Positions 47,013-59,300 of a stretch of DNA of 64,000 nucleotides are shown piece by piece. Origin of the DNA: Fusarium oxysporum f. sp. lycopersici 4287 (Eukaryota > Ascomycota > Sordariomycetes > Hypocreales > Nectriaceae); the NCBI RefSeq assembly GCF_000149955.1, contig NC_030987.1, positions 1,985,387 through 2,049,386 of the forward strand, given 5' to 3'. The position numbers and the translations under genes are program-made. The notes under the pieces are model-generated. The model was given only the letters and a program-made list of their open reading frames with translations, was not told where the DNA came from and ran no database searches. The stretch's first letter is position 1. Every line of letters begins with the position of its first letter.

Positions 47013-48008
47013 ATGAGTAGTCATGAATTCAACCACGGGGATAGAGCCTTTCTCCAGGCCATTTTAGCTCGAGGAACGATTACTTTCGAAGAAGCCCGTC
47101 CTATCCTTGCTGCGATATTCAATGCCAACCGCAGGCACAGCGGAGATGAGGAGGGAGACGAAGTACGAACAGATCAAATCACCGAAGAACACTTTCAAGA
47201 GGCCATAGACAAAGCTTCAGAAGCGGCATCACTTTTTGACTACGAAATCCGAAGTACTTTTCACCAAATTACCAAGAGACGAATATGGGCTTTGGTCAAT
47301 ACCACGTCCGATCCGCAGACGCAACTCGCTACCACATACAGCCACGAAGAAATCTCGTTCATTAAACGTGTTCTAGACGCTATGTTTGAAAAGTTCAACA
47401 CCCCCCGTATGGAAGTCATGGCTATCACCGAGATGCAGGCCATCAAACTGGCGCGGCCGAACCGAAGAGAAAGCCAGATCGATGTGGAAACGCAGACGCA
47501 AACAACTGTAGACAAAGGACTTAAGCATAGTGAAGTAGAAGCTGTACTCGCAAATTTGGTTGAGGGAGGGTGGTTTGAGAAGAGTAACGAGGGGTTCTAT
47601 ACATTGTCACCCCGAGCGTTGTTGGAGTTGCGACCCTGGCTAGTTGAAAGCTACAACGACCCGGATCTTGGGCTACGCGACTGGCAGCGCATCAAGTTTT
47701 GCGAAGCATGCAAGGATCCAGTTACGATTGGTCTGAGATGCGCAGAGGTGGATTGCAACTTCCGACTCCATGAGGTATGTGAGGAGGCTTTCTGGCGAAC
47801 TAGGCGAGACAGCAAATGCCCACGATGCTCTACCGAGTGGTCAAGTCATAAGTTCACAGGCGAGCGAGCGGTCACATCGACGGATGCTTTCCAACGGGGA
47901 CGGCGGAAGAATGGTAGCGGCTGGCAACGTAGCACACTCGCCGATGAGGTTATCCGTGACGAAGGAGGGGCAGATGAGGTAGAAGACGAGGACGTTGATG
48001 ATGCCTGA
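47013..48008 (+). CDS. NSE1: Nse1, RING-like subunit of the Smc5-Smc6 complex
   Basis: Single exon, 331 residues from ATG 47013 (MSSHEFNHGDRAFLQAILARGTITFEEA). The N-terminal two-thirds is the Nse1 winged-helix region (ARPILAAIFNANRR; ITEEHFQEAIDKASEAASLFDYEIRS; YTLSPRALLELRPWL). At about residues 229-277 is the variant RING (FCEACKDPVTIGLRCAEVDCNFRLHEVCEEAFWR...CPRCSTEW) with Cys/His ligands in the expected order. Nse1 with Nse3 and Nse4 forms the regulatory subcomplex of Smc5-Smc6, acting in DNA repair and replication-fork stability; its RING gives ubiquitin-ligase activity with Nse3. The acidic C-terminal tail (EVEDEDVDDA) is unremarkable. Confidence 0.92.
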   Translation: MSSHEFNHGDRAFLQAILARGTITFEEARPILAAIFNANRRHSGDEEGDEVRTDQITEEHFQEAIDKASEAASLFDYEIRSTFHQITKRRIWALVNTTSDPQTQLATTYSHEEISFIKRVLDAMFEKFNTPRMEVMAITEMQAIKLARPNRRESQIDVETQTQTTVDKGLKHSEVEAVLANLVEGGWFEKSNEGFYTLSPRALLELRPWLVESYNDPDLGLRDWQRIKFCEACKDPVTIGLRCAEVDCNFRLHEVCEEAFWRTRRDSKCPRCSTEWSSHKFTGERAVTSTDAFQRGRRKNGSGWQRSTLADEVIRDEGGADEVEDEDVDDA

Positions 48009-48707
48009 TCGAGGTGTATACGCCGTTCTACCTACTTTTATGTCTTTATCATTAACCATAGAATTTCAAGATACCCACGGTCAATCAACATGAATTGACA
48101 TTGCTAAGTACCTTACTTATGCTGCCCCCGCGTGGCAAGAAAACTTCAGACATGGACAAGATATGCCAAGATCAATTCATCAAAGAGCGCCCTAAGCGTA
48201 TACTAACTCATCTAAAAACCCTTATCACTTGGGATCTTGATCCCAAGTTTCCTTCCTTCCCCTAGGCTGTTGACCTTACAGTACCTACTAATGCCAGCTG
48301 AAGTCGACTTAAGCCCCCGATCTCCACCCACCCACGTTTTGGAAGCCATTTGACCAATAATTTTCGGATTCGTATCATGGTACGGCAGTTGATTGTCGAT
48401 CATCAAATCACGTAGCCTTGAACATATTTACGTGGGGGAGCTTAGGCTTTGATCCTGGACTCTGGCTGGGCTGCCGTCATGACATCACATGTGATGTGGC
48501 TGTGCGCTCTCGATTCGCGTAGATCGTTCGTCACCCAAGACAAGACAAAGGCGAATTCCCAAGCGCGCGCCAACACCTAAATCGCCATCCCTCATTTTCC
48601 TTTAAGCTGGGCGGCCTCTCGTTCCAGACTAAGGTAGTTAAATAGCTAAATCCCCATCTGCCGCATCTCCGAACAAGGCGCCCCCATACATACAACAAAA
48701 CTCCAAA
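48009..48707. other. intergenic, promoter of the 48.7-kb gene
   Basis: About 700 bases between two genes in the same orientation. No ORF with a motif. A palindrome-like ACATCACATGTGATGT lies at 48482-48497. Confidence 0.5.
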
Positions 48708-50054
48708 ATGTTGGAATACTTGACATACAAAAAGATCAAGAAGAACAGAGCGGAGAAAGCGGCTGCTGCTGAGGAGACTGCGAAGAAGACCGAAGCTGGA
48801 TCTTCGGTAGACCCATCCTACGGACATGTACCGGATTTCAGCAACGATGCATCTCGTGCATCAGGTCATCAACACAGGCGGCGAAGCACGCAGCACAGCC
48901 TCAGCTCCAATACTCCTCCTCTGAGCCCAGTCCTCGACCGCGATGATGAGGCATGGCTGCAAAGTATCCTGGAAGACGATGGTCCAGCTCCGCCTCTGCC
49001 GCCACGCATCAATACCCCTCAGATCGACCTCTCGTCTGCATCTGAGAGTGAGATAGAGGCGGTAAAGGCTCTACAAGAACCCAAGAGTAAAAAGGACAAG
49101 AAGAAGGAAAAGAAAGAGAAAGAGAAAGAGAAGCACGACAAACAGCCAAACCGTCTAACGGCTTTGTTCACGAGACATAAGAAACCACAGGATGGTCTTA
49201 AGCCAGAAGATAACGTCGCGCCACCGGAAGCCGAACGTGAGGAGCAGGACCTTGGTAACGTTCTCGACCGTCTGAACCTCCAAGCAAAGAACAACAAGAT
49301 CGTTTCTCTCTCCAACGAGTCATCCGAGCTCCTGTCCCGTTTCACCCAAGTATTCAAGGATCTCGCCAATGGCGTGCCGACAGCATACGGTGATCTCGCA
49401 AGCCTAGTTGAAGACCGCGATGGTGCCATCAATCGCGGTTTCGAAAAACTGCCTTCATCTCTCAAGAAGCTTGTTACCCAGCTTCCAGATAAGCTGACGT
49501 CCTCCCTGGCGCCTGAGCTTCTGGCAGCAGCAGCAGAAAGTCAGGGTCTGAAGGCGAATACGGAGAAGGGCGTTAAGGATGCCGCTATCGACCTCCTCAA
49601 GCCATCCAACTTAACCGATCTGGTCACGAAGCCAGGGGCTGTCGTTGGTATGCTCAAGGCTATCGTCAACGCATTGAAGGTGCGATGGCCTGCATTCATT
49701 GGTACAAATGTTATATGGAGCGTTGCTTTATTCTGTAAGTATTGCTACCCAAACTATTCATACATTTGCTAACCCTTGATAGTATTGATGTTTGTACTTT
49801 GGTATTGCCACAAGAGAGGTCGTGAGGTGCGACTAGAGCGAGAGAAATCTCTAGCTGAGACACCTGTTGATGGCAGCGATCGTATCGAAGAGCTTCCAGA
49901 TGACCCTCTTCTTCCCGGGCCAGAGGCAGCGGCGGCGAGTCGCAATGCCGACAGGGCAATACTTGGAGACCCTGTTTCCCCTTTGTCTGAGCCATCCCCG
50001 ATTCCTGCTGTAGTCGAGCCAGTCTCGCCAGAGGAACCGGTTCGTCGTCGCTGA
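48708..50054 (+). CDS. single-pass membrane protein, fungal, unknown function
   Basis: Two exons, 48708-49734 and 49783-50054 (48-nt phase-1 intron with GCTAAC branch), give 432 residues. The N-terminus is basic and Ala-rich (MLEYLTYKKIKKNRAEKAAAAEE), then a polar disordered part with a PPLPP motif and a strongly charged Lys/Glu run (KKDKKKEKKEKEKEKHDK, about 126-143). Residues about 175-325 are helical and conserved-looking (NKIVSLSNESSELLSRFTQVFKDLANGVPTAYGDLASLVEDR). A hydrophobic helix spans the splice site (FIGTNVIWSVALF-LLMFVLWYC) and is followed by a basic HKRGREVRLER, so the protein is probably inserted with an N-terminal cytosolic domain. The 85-residue tail is Pro/acidic. No enzymatic domain or signal peptide. 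Without splicing the tail is lost. Confidence 0.82.
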
Positions 50055-50328
50055 GACAGTGCCTGGACAGGACTTCCGTTTGTAAGCAGGTTGATATATG
50101 GTAACGAGCAGTATTTACGACATGGTTTATGACGAAATGAGAATGGAGCCTCGGGGCAGTGCGATACCAGCCTTTACTATTGATGGACATGGTATGTATA
50201 ATAAACTTGATTTCTGAATTTTCACAGTGGGTATCTTTTGTAGGTTGAAAGGAACATCTCTAGAGGCTTTCGTAGTTCAGCTATCCGACATCATTTGGAT
50301 AGAAAGAGACAACATGTATTGCGATGCT

Positions 50329-52029
50329 TCAATCGTCTTGAACCACTTCTTTGATCTCTTCTCGCCCAGAGGCCATGGCGACAGCTTCACTCTTGTCGCT
50401 CACACCTTGGCGATCTGTCGCCCCACCCCCATCTTTGGACCAAAAGTCCACCTCATCAATGATGTCCCAGACAATATCCTCTGCAATTTGGTCAGAATAA
50501 CGCTCGCTCACAGGGTGCACCTTGTTCAAGCGAGCGTTGCCTGACCAGACCTTATCGGGTGTACCTTCGGTCTCGGCTGGAGGAGGATACCAAAAGTCGG
50601 GGCCGAAATTGACCTCCACAGCGCCTCCATGGAAGACACTTACGGCAGGGTAATATCCGAGCATGCCGTCGTCAAGGCCTTCGCGACCGCCAACTTGGCC
50701 TTGAGGACGCGAAGCTGGTGGAAGGAAGCCAAGGAGGTTCTCGAACGGAGTTCCCATTAAAACACCATTCCTGTATACGCGGATGCAAGAATTGGGAAGC
50801 GTGCGGAGACTTGGAAGGGGGTGATTAGGACCAGGTTCTTCTGAAGAGCCACCGCCAGCCCCTGTCGGGTTCATAAGATCTTCCAATTCTTTGGCGGGGG
50901 AGTACTCGCTCTTCTCGAAATAAGTATGAGATTTGAAGCGTATGGGATAGCGATCGCGGACAATGTTGTGGCCTTCAGCGGTGGGCGCAGGTTCTTCGTC
51001 GGTTTGATCAACAACTGGATTATACTGTCCAGACATGATCTTGCGGTGCAGATGTTCTGATGGAAGCTGAATCTCGAGGCCGATGATATCCCCCTCTCGA
51101 ATGCCTTGCCCGGCAGGAAAGAATTCCTTAGGACGGGACATATGTACCTTTTCTCCCGCGACGTCACGGAGGCCATAACTGTAAGCATCGAACCCCACAG
51201 GCGCATCAAGCGATGCCTCTCGTCTTGCCCAGCCCACGCGTACATGCTTGCCTCCTTCTGGCTTGGACTCTTCATCTTTTGGTGGTCGAACTCCTTGTGT
51301 GATTTTGCACTCCCAGTACCATCTGCCCTCCCTCACAGCCACGTTCGCCCTTGCCATGCGAAATCCTTTGTCGGTTGTGACGTGACGAGCCGACTTATCA
51401 AAATAAACATGCCCTGCTGAGTCCTCGAAGCTCAAGTGGGGGCCATATGGCTCTGGTTCTGTGCTTCGGTAGTAGATCATGGACGGGAAGAGAGGATCGG
51501 CGATGCAGGGAGTATACCGGAAGCTCTTCTTATTAGAGACACTTTGACAGTTAGCATGAAGGTATTTATCGGATATAGTCTTAGCTTACTGATCCGATGT
51601 GTCAAAGAATTCGACCGTTTGGCCATTAGGGGCCGTGACCTCATGATGTGCCGTCATGACAGGACCTCGAGGAGGGTTGAAGTTGGACAGTTTAGGCTGC
51701 CCCAAGTTGTATCGTAATGGGCTCGACTCGCTCTGTTTCTTCTGTGGCTTTGACTTTGGTTTTGGATCAGGTGTAGCACGAACACTATCGCTTCCTTTGG
51801 CCTCGCGTTTCTTCAGAGTATCCTTCTTTGCTCGCGCAGACTTAGATCTAGAATTTTGAGCAGCATCTTCGGGTGCCAAAGAGTCGGAAGGCCTGACTTC
51901 GGGGTTCAGTGGCGAGGGAACGACAGGACTGTGACGGCCTTCTTCAAGGGGGCGCTTTTGAGGAACCGAGGACAAAGGAAGAGTGGGTGTTGGCTCTCTC
52001 TTGGGAGAGCTCCCAAGCTCGGGCGCCAT
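50329..52029 (-). CDS. BRE2: Ash2/Bre2-type SPRY subunit of the COMPASS H3K4 methyltransferase complex
   Basis: Two exons, 52029-51590 and 51541-50329 (49-nt intron, GTAAGC donor, GCTAAC branch, AAAG acceptor), give 550 residues. The join produces FFDTSD-HVSNKKSFRYTPCIADPLFPSMIYYRSTEPEP, the conserved entry to the SPRY domain. The SPRY domain itself has MARANVAVREGRWYWECKI, HVRVGWARREASLDAPVGFDAYSYGLRD and GDIIGLEI, with a Pro/Glu insert (NPVVDQTDEEPAPTAEGH) before IRFKSHTYFEK. A second part (NSCIRVYRNGVLMGTPFENL; YPAVSVFHGGAVEVNFGPDFWYPPP) completes the fold. The N-terminal 140 residues are basic and disordered, without a PHD finger, so it is nearer the fungal Bre2/Ash2 form. It works with Set1, RbBP5/Swd1 and Dpy30/Sdc1 homologues in H3K4 methylation. 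Confidence 0.92.
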
Positions 52030-54609
52030 GACGAAAGGGAACGACTGAGGCGTTCGCGATATTGCATAGAAGTAGATAAAGGTACGGAATTGATGTCGAG
52101 TGACGCGATGCGACGCGACGAGACAACCAAACTACTAATGCTGATCGTTCTTGGAATAAAGCTAGCCAACTGATCGATAACTAGCCCTGCGTTTGAGCAT
52201 GAGCGAGATAAGATAAGATAAAAACGAGAAAGTGAGTTCAAGCCTCGGCTGATTAAGAATCGAATGGAGAGAACAAAAAGAGGGCCCGATCTCGGCCTAG
52301 CGTGGATTGGATCTGAGTCGGTCAGGGCACCAGGACGGCGATCCCCTGCGCAAAAATCCGACCAGCGGTGCCAAGAAACGAAGAGGAATTTCTCCGTATT
52401 AGCTGAACCAATCAGAGACGACTTAATGTAATCCAACGCATTTCAGGGGCGAAATGGCAAAGTTGACAGAGCCGCGGTGAGGAAGAGGGGCCTACTAGAA
52501 CGTCCTAATTTAAGCCTTTCTCTTGGTTCCTCCACTGTGACGACACGTTGGGAAGGGTCTTTTCTGCAGGTTTTCTGGCGTGACGAGATCTGGAGAGTTT
52601 GAGAGTTCAGGTTTGTGAGGCATAGATCTCTCACGTGAAAAATACGAACGGTACTCAGCATCAAATGGTATCCATGCAGTCGGAAACGGCACCTTAGGTT
52701 CAAGAGCTAAGAAAGACACTAGAAACGAGATGAGAGTGTCTAGATCAATTCGGTTGTTTTAACCCCAACCCACCAGCGGCCGTCGTTCCATGCTGGGGCC
52801 GACTCCCCGTGAAATCGCATCATGTGTCTGTTGAGTCTCGTCTTGCTTCTGGTTTGTTTTTGCCTTTGCACGTCACTCCCCTCCTGCCTAAGGACGAATT
52901 AGACTTGACTGCCACTGAGGGGTACGAGAAGAAGAGAATAGAGAGAACAAAGTCAGCGAGTCTCTCTGCTGGGCCCCATTTAGGCTCATGCAATGCAACG
53001 CCAGCTCCCGAGACCCGACAACCAGTCTCCAATCCACCATAACTAATACCAAACAATCTGAAGGGTAGAAGGCAAGGCAAGGCAAGGCAGAGCAATCAAG
53101 AAAGCACAAGCCCAGATCCAATTCCAAGACTAAGCCCCAGCCCCATTGGATAGATCAGGCCTTGTCTGATCATCAATTGCAATCACCTTACCTACCTACT
53201 CTGCCCAACTTTCACTGCCATCTCTTTCTGATCTGACCTGCGCCTCAATCTCAAACCAGACGGAATTGGTCGTCCATCTGTTTTATTGACTGTCATCTCC
53301 GAGTTCTCACCTTTGACCTCTACCTTTCCCTTCACCTTTACCCCCCCACCTTGTCCTCTCTTGGTCTCGGACACCCTTCCCCCGGGGTCACCGTCCTCTC
53401 CTCCACCGCCATCTGCCATCTGCCGTCTCATTGCCGTCGCTGGTTATCGATCTACGGTATCTCACGCGCGCGTGCACACACACGCAAACATACACCCTGG
53501 TCTCTGGTCTTGGCTCTGCTTGGTCACCAAATTCACCTTCCACCGTCCCAGCCTGGTGGTGCCGCAAAACTTGGGAGTCTTACGCCTCAACCCATTGACG
53601 AAGTCCTCCCCTGTTATTCGCCAAGCACCACATTCAATTATACCTTGCCTAGGAACGAGACAAGGCGTGTTCCGTCCCGTCCTGTTCTGTCAGTGTGTCC
53701 TGCACTTCGCTTTCGGCCGCCTTTTGTTGTCTTACCAACACCTGTCATTGCGTAGTCACAGATTCATCACCCTTGCACATAGTCTACTTTCCCTTCCGCC
53801 TTTTTGGTTTGGTTGATAATCTTTGTTATCTCCTGTCCTTGGTTATTCCCTTCGTCTTCTTTACTACACACTCCGCACATCCTTGTCCTCTCTTCTCCTC
53901 CCCGCGGCTGTCAACTCCTCAACCTTCTTCTTTGGTCTTCTCGGCCTTGCAGTTGCGCCGGTCCCAAGTATCTGGTCGCTGTCGCGTCACTCTCTGACAC
54001 CTGTCGTCTGACCAATACATTGCTTCCCGTTCGATCGGACTCGATCCAACCTTCGATTGGTCCTGTTTACTAGGTCAGCTGCCTACGCATCTACGTCCCT
54101 TTGTACCCTGGCGACTTGTTCGACTCGTCTGTCCACCAGCAAAACTGGCAACTTGACGATACATATCGCTGGACTGCAGACTGGGCTTTGCACTAGGTAC
54201 TTCTTCAGCATTCTGACTTACACCTCGCATCGAGCCAAGAAAGTATTGCATTTGTTTGGCTCGTTTCGGTGCCTGCGAACTCTTAGTTGCGGAACCCGGC
54301 TCCGGCCTCTCTCCGGATTCGCCTCCTTGCTCGGCCGGTTCGAAACCACTTATCAATCCGCTGCAGCCGATTACGAGTCGTGTGAAGGACTTTCTCTCCC
54401 ATAACCAAATTTCAATCTTACTCATCCTCGACCTATACGACAATCAAATCAACCTACCGACCCTCGATATCAACGCCGATGAATGCTATAGACTTCGGTT
54501 TGTAACTGACCCGTCGCACTCCAACCCAGACTATTGAAGTACACCCATTCGATTCATCTGAACCATTGTCGTCTTGCTTCCCTCGATACTAGCAGCCCTA
54601 CCTACGGGC
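52030..54609. other. 2.6-kb divergent intergenic region; pyrimidine-rich leader of the GATA gene
   Basis: The left part is the promoter of the Ash2/Bre2 gene. A four-copy AAGGC tandem lies at 53069-53088. From about 53180 to 54600 the + strand is continuously C/T-rich with many CTTT/TCTC runs, typical of long fungal leaders. Overlapping ORFs in it (up to 176 codons, Leu/Ser/Pro-rich) have no domain and are attributed to composition. This is probably promoter plus a long 5' leader of the SRE-type gene. Confidence 0.55.
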
Positions 54610-56383
54610 ATGAGCCAAGAAACCCAAGAAACGGCGCTGTATAGCCATCAGCGTGAGACGGGTTCGGTGCGAACTGCGCTGCCATCACGACCAATGTCCT
54701 CGAAACCAAGTGATAGCTCGACTGTTTCTTCTCAGGAGCGGACCAGACTCCCTACCGGCCAGGACAACCGCGACCACCAACATAGACTAAGTGGGAGTCC
54801 GTCTGGCCCTAAGACAAGTTCAGCTCCAGGAAACATGTCAAAGCAACAGAGTCCTGGGTCAGAGCATGGTTCAAAAACAAGTCCGCCACCTAGTGGCAGC
54901 CAAGGACAAGTTTGCAGGTAAGTTAACTACCCTTAATTCTACGGCAATCACTCTGCTTATACCGATAATAGTAACTGTGGAACCACCCGGACCCCTTTGT
55001 GGAGGAGATCACCTCAAGGTGCTACGATTTGCAACGCCTGTGGCCTCTATCTGAAAGCCAGAAACGCCTCTCGTCCGACTAGTCTCAAGCGACCACCAAA
55101 TGTTGTCCCTGCAGAACCTCCTCGAACTACCGCACCGAAGCCCTCTGCAGTCACAGGTCCAAAACCTGCGTCAAATGCGACCTACATATCTGCTGATCAA
55201 ACTGGAGGGACTTGTCCTGGAGGTGGACGTTGTAACGGAACGGGTGGTGCAGAGGGCTGCAATGGATGCCCTGCCTATAACAATCGTGTTTCGAAAAGTG
55301 CCAACCTAGGTGGAACGCAGAAACGACAGAGTTGCCAAAGTCGAAGTGAAAGTACCAAACCGGAACCAGTGCCTCTGGATGTCAATGCCCTGCAAAATCA
55401 ACAAAATTCGAATGCCACGGTTGTGATTGCATGCCAGAACTGTGGCACCACTATTACGCCTCTCTGGAGGCGTGATGAGAGTGGCCACACCATCTGCAAC
55501 GCTTGTGGTAGGTATTACGCGTTTAGCGTTTGTCAAACAGTATTTGTTAACAGCCCTAGGTTTATATTACAAGCTACATGGTGTCCACCGGCCAATGACC
55601 ATGAAGAAATCGACTATCAAAAGACGAAAACGAATTATCCCAGCTTCGCAGGATGAGGAGATGGAAGATGCAATGGAGCCAGCTGAAATGCAAGGCCAAT
55701 ATGAACAAAATGCTGAGAAGGGGTCAATGAACGAGGACGGATCTGTCAACCTGGGTCTTCGTCGCCGCCCAGACCATCCGCTCACGATCGAGCCTCAACC
55801 GGTTATCCGACCTACAAGTAGAACAATATCGCCACTGCCTTCGACCTCGGATCTAGCTGCGTATCATCAGTCAAATAACCCACGTCAGTATACCGGATCC
55901 CTGAACGACGATAATCGACTGGCCCCCATGGCGTCTATGTCATCAAACAACGACAGGAAAACATCGCTATCCCCTGCCTCGTTTCTGTCGCCAACTCGAA
56001 AACGATCCTTCTCTACCACTGAAAGTGAAGCATTTGCCTCACAAGAAACTGGACAGGAGAGCTCGAAACGAATCTCCTCGATCAATATTAAATCGATACT
56101 GAATCCATCGACGTCAGCCACTACTCCCCCCAATTTAGGAACAGGAAGCGACGACGGCGACTATTCCTTACCTCCCATCCGATCACCTGGCAGTACCATA
56201 GCGTCAGCACCTAGTCCCAGCACCTTTTCCAACCGGGATAACACGCCAGGTGCTGGCCCGCGTGATTTCGATACTGAAAAAATAAAGGCTGAGCGTCGAG
56301 CAGCCTTACAACGCGAAGCGGACAAGATGCGAGAAATGCTTGCCGCAAAAGAGAGAGAATTACAAGAACTTGGACATGATTAA
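54610..56383 (+). CDS. SRE/SreA/Urbs1-type GATA transcription repressor of iron acquisition
   Basis: Three exons, 54610-54917, 54972-55507 and 55560-56383, give 555 residues. There are two GATA zinc fingers, both C-x2-C-x17-C-x2-[17 protein letters not shown]...CNAC and [16 protein letters not shown]...CNAC. The first Cys of finger 1 is encoded before intron 1 and the fold of finger 2 spans intron 2. Between them lies the cysteine-rich region [19 protein letters not shown], the hallmark of fungal iron-responsive GATA repressors. The C-terminus ends in a coiled coil ([20 protein letters not shown]...[10 protein letters not shown]). In Neurospora, Aspergillus and Ustilago, homologues use this region to sense iron and repress siderophore biosynthesis and uptake genes when iron is replete. 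Iron binding here is inferred from the conserved Cys. Retention of intron 2 would destroy finger 2. Confidence 0.94.
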
Positions 56384-59300
56384 TGAGTAGGATCCACGAT
56401 AAGACATCAACGATTTATGAGGTACCTCTTGGTCAGCAAGGTGTCTTTGGACGCGAAATTTTAGTGAATGGAAGGCGAGTTAGGAACCGGCGCATTTTGG
56501 ATTTCACAGCACACACGGCCTTCTCGGATGGGTTTCAGCTCATGAAGCTGGAGTTATTGCTGTTAAGGAGCATGGTGTTTGACATACGTGTCTGGTTTGC
56601 TTTCTTTCTTCTCTTCTAAAAGCTATTGGAAGGATTATACAGAACTACTGGCTTCGGCCAGCGATACCACTCTATCTCTCGAAAAGCACATTGTTTACGC
56701 TACGGAAAATGCACATATAGACAGGGTCAGGCTGTATGTATCGCAAGATAGTTTACACGAGCCAAAAAAAGAGAATGCGGTGTCGCGTTGAGCGACTGTG
56801 AGTTGACAACTTGATCAAGTATCAGCTTTGAGCCTCCTTTCCGCTTCCTCTTTGATTTATTTATTGTGATAACGACCTTCGTTAAAAAACAAGATTTTTT
56901 GATAGAATTTGCGTAGTTTTCCGAGACATAAAGTCCACTCTATACATGGTTTGCGAAGGTGCTCGCACAGTAAAGCATCCATTGTGTGGACATCATAGCG
57001 TAGCACAAAGCCCCGTGCTCACTACGTAGGCGCTCAATGCGTACATAGCCCAAACTTGACAGGCCATGGGGGATAGAATATAAGTTGCTGCAGTAATGAA
57101 CTGATCAGAAAACCGGAGCTGTCTTGTGATCACAACGAAATATGATGCCCTCAAGGATCATGAAGTGCAAGCCTTGTTGGTAAGGCTGATCCATACAAAT
57201 GTAACGCTGCGGAGAGAAAAGCGTCGAACTCATTTACCACAGACAGTGACATTATCACTTGAGGAAACAAATTCCAAGACTACTTAAGCAATGCAATGGG
57301 CTATCAGAGCGGGAGAAAAAGTTTTTTTAACCATGAGAGAAGATTGAACGACGGGTAAGATAGCAAAAGGTGCCCTCACAGCTCATATTCTTGGAATCAA
57401 TGTGCTAGATGTATCACCACTAGCATGCCATTCATCTACCGCAGTGCATAGGCAATTCGTGATATATCCCTTGCAATCAACCATATAAAACACCTGACGT
57501 GGAGTAGTTGAGCATTGGCCCATGTAATTGCAGCGCTCAGGGAGGGGATAGAGCTGTCGTGAAACTATGGTGGCTAACGTTCATGCATACACTACGTCTT
57601 GTAATAAATTTCCTATATTAGAATTGAGATTTACTTGCATCAGTTACGGGTGCCTTATGGTGGCCGTTCATTGCCGCGGGATGAACTGGACTGACTTGAT
57701 GTGTTCCCTGCTGAGTGTTCAAACAAGGCGGGATATCATCAACATAGCGTATGGAATTATGATTGAACAGTACATAAAAAACAAGTAACCTATTAATAAA
57801 ACTTTGGCTTGTTGATTTCTGCGTGGCTCGCCTAAGCCCGAGTAAATCGCTGTCAGTCTAGGTGTTCGGGAGGGTTGGATTTGGTCGCTATATGCTATAT
57901 TCAAGAGGAGGAAAGCCTTGAAGATGTTGCGGTAGTATTACTAATAGACCGATACGCATCGAGTGAGTTGTGTATGTAAATGATTTCACTCGATATGAGG
58001 ACTCGACCCCGTTCAAGTAGTCACTGTGCCTTCAGGCTTCGTCCCAAGGTTGTGTGGATGCCCTTAGAAATCTCTGCCAACCTGGACAATACCAGCAACA
58101 TCAATTCCAAGGAGAAGATTACAAGTTATAAGCGACTGATACTGAGATGAGTTTGATGTCGATGCCTACCTTGATATATGGATATACAGGAAACCCAACA
58201 GTTCACTGATAGAACAAAACACCACGAATTAACTTCGATATGAGAAATGACCAAGCTAGATTAAGCATATACCTAACAGCTGCCTGCAATCTTTTATATT
58301 TCAGTAAGGTGGATGATTCTTTTTGCTTGAGGAATAATGGGTTGAGGACCAGTGTTTTGTTTGAGCATATAGCCCAAAGCAAGACCAAAGGTGAACCGGC
58401 ATCCAATAAAAAACCAAAAAGGTAACCGATCAATCTGTCGAGAGACACTTGGATTCATGTCAACGGGCTAGGGCAGAAAACTGTTCGGCCATGCGAAAGC
58501 CAATAGGTCTCTGAACGGCTAAGGTAGGTAGACATGTTGTGATATTGCCCAGCAACATTGTTCGGATCTTGCCGTATATGCATATTGAGCTAATTTAGAC
58601 TCGCGGCATTTGCGGAGATCTAGATGTTTTGCGTGTCTATCTCCGGTTGAGGATCCGTCCGATCAAGATAATCAGAGGATCTCCAAGCAAACGCAAAGAG
58701 CTTTGATATGGTCAGAGTTGTATGCTGAATTGAGCAAAAGTTGAACGTCCTGGCGTCGGTTCTTCAGCACCAAAATGTTTTGTATTCTCTTAGAAATGCT
58801 GTATACTCACTGCTGCACACCCTCATGGGCTCCTGTTGAGCTCCGTGATGACCGGTGCCGGTGCCGGGGTGGAGCGCCTCCGGAGACTCCGTCCACGGTG
58901 AGTCGCAAACCACAGGCAGCTGCTACTGTACCCGTTCTGCCTGCTTTCCGCTGCATTTCCGCTGTGCAGGTAGGCGGGTTCGCCTAAACCAATGGCGCCT
59001 TTCTTGCCCCAGGATTTGATCACTCACCTACACCAAATCTTGCTCATATCAATCGCAATCCTACATTCGCACAGAAAAGACATCATCCAACTTTTCTGCT
59101 TACCAATACGTCAGATGATAAGACACAACGTCGTGTTGGAGCAGGGAAATATCTTGAGTGATCTGCGATTTGTTACCCCAAAGCTAAGGATGCTGTGTGT
59201 CGGTGGCTGATTCTAAAATCTCACCGACAAGGCAGACCAGCATGGTCTTTATTTTTTTTCTCTCCGATAAACCGTTTCTTAGAAAGTTCCAGTGCTTTCT

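Noticed and set aside
51520..51590. Splice acceptors AATAAG or AAGAGAG for the Ash2/Bre2 intron
   Set aside because: AATAAG gives the wrong phase; AAGAG gives a shortened junction. CAAAG at 51542, with GCTAAC just upstream, restores the conserved sequence.
53286..53816. 176-codon + strand ORF upstream of the GATA gene
   Set aside because: Leu/Ser/Pro composition follows from C/T-rich leader sequence; no motif and no continuation by splicing.
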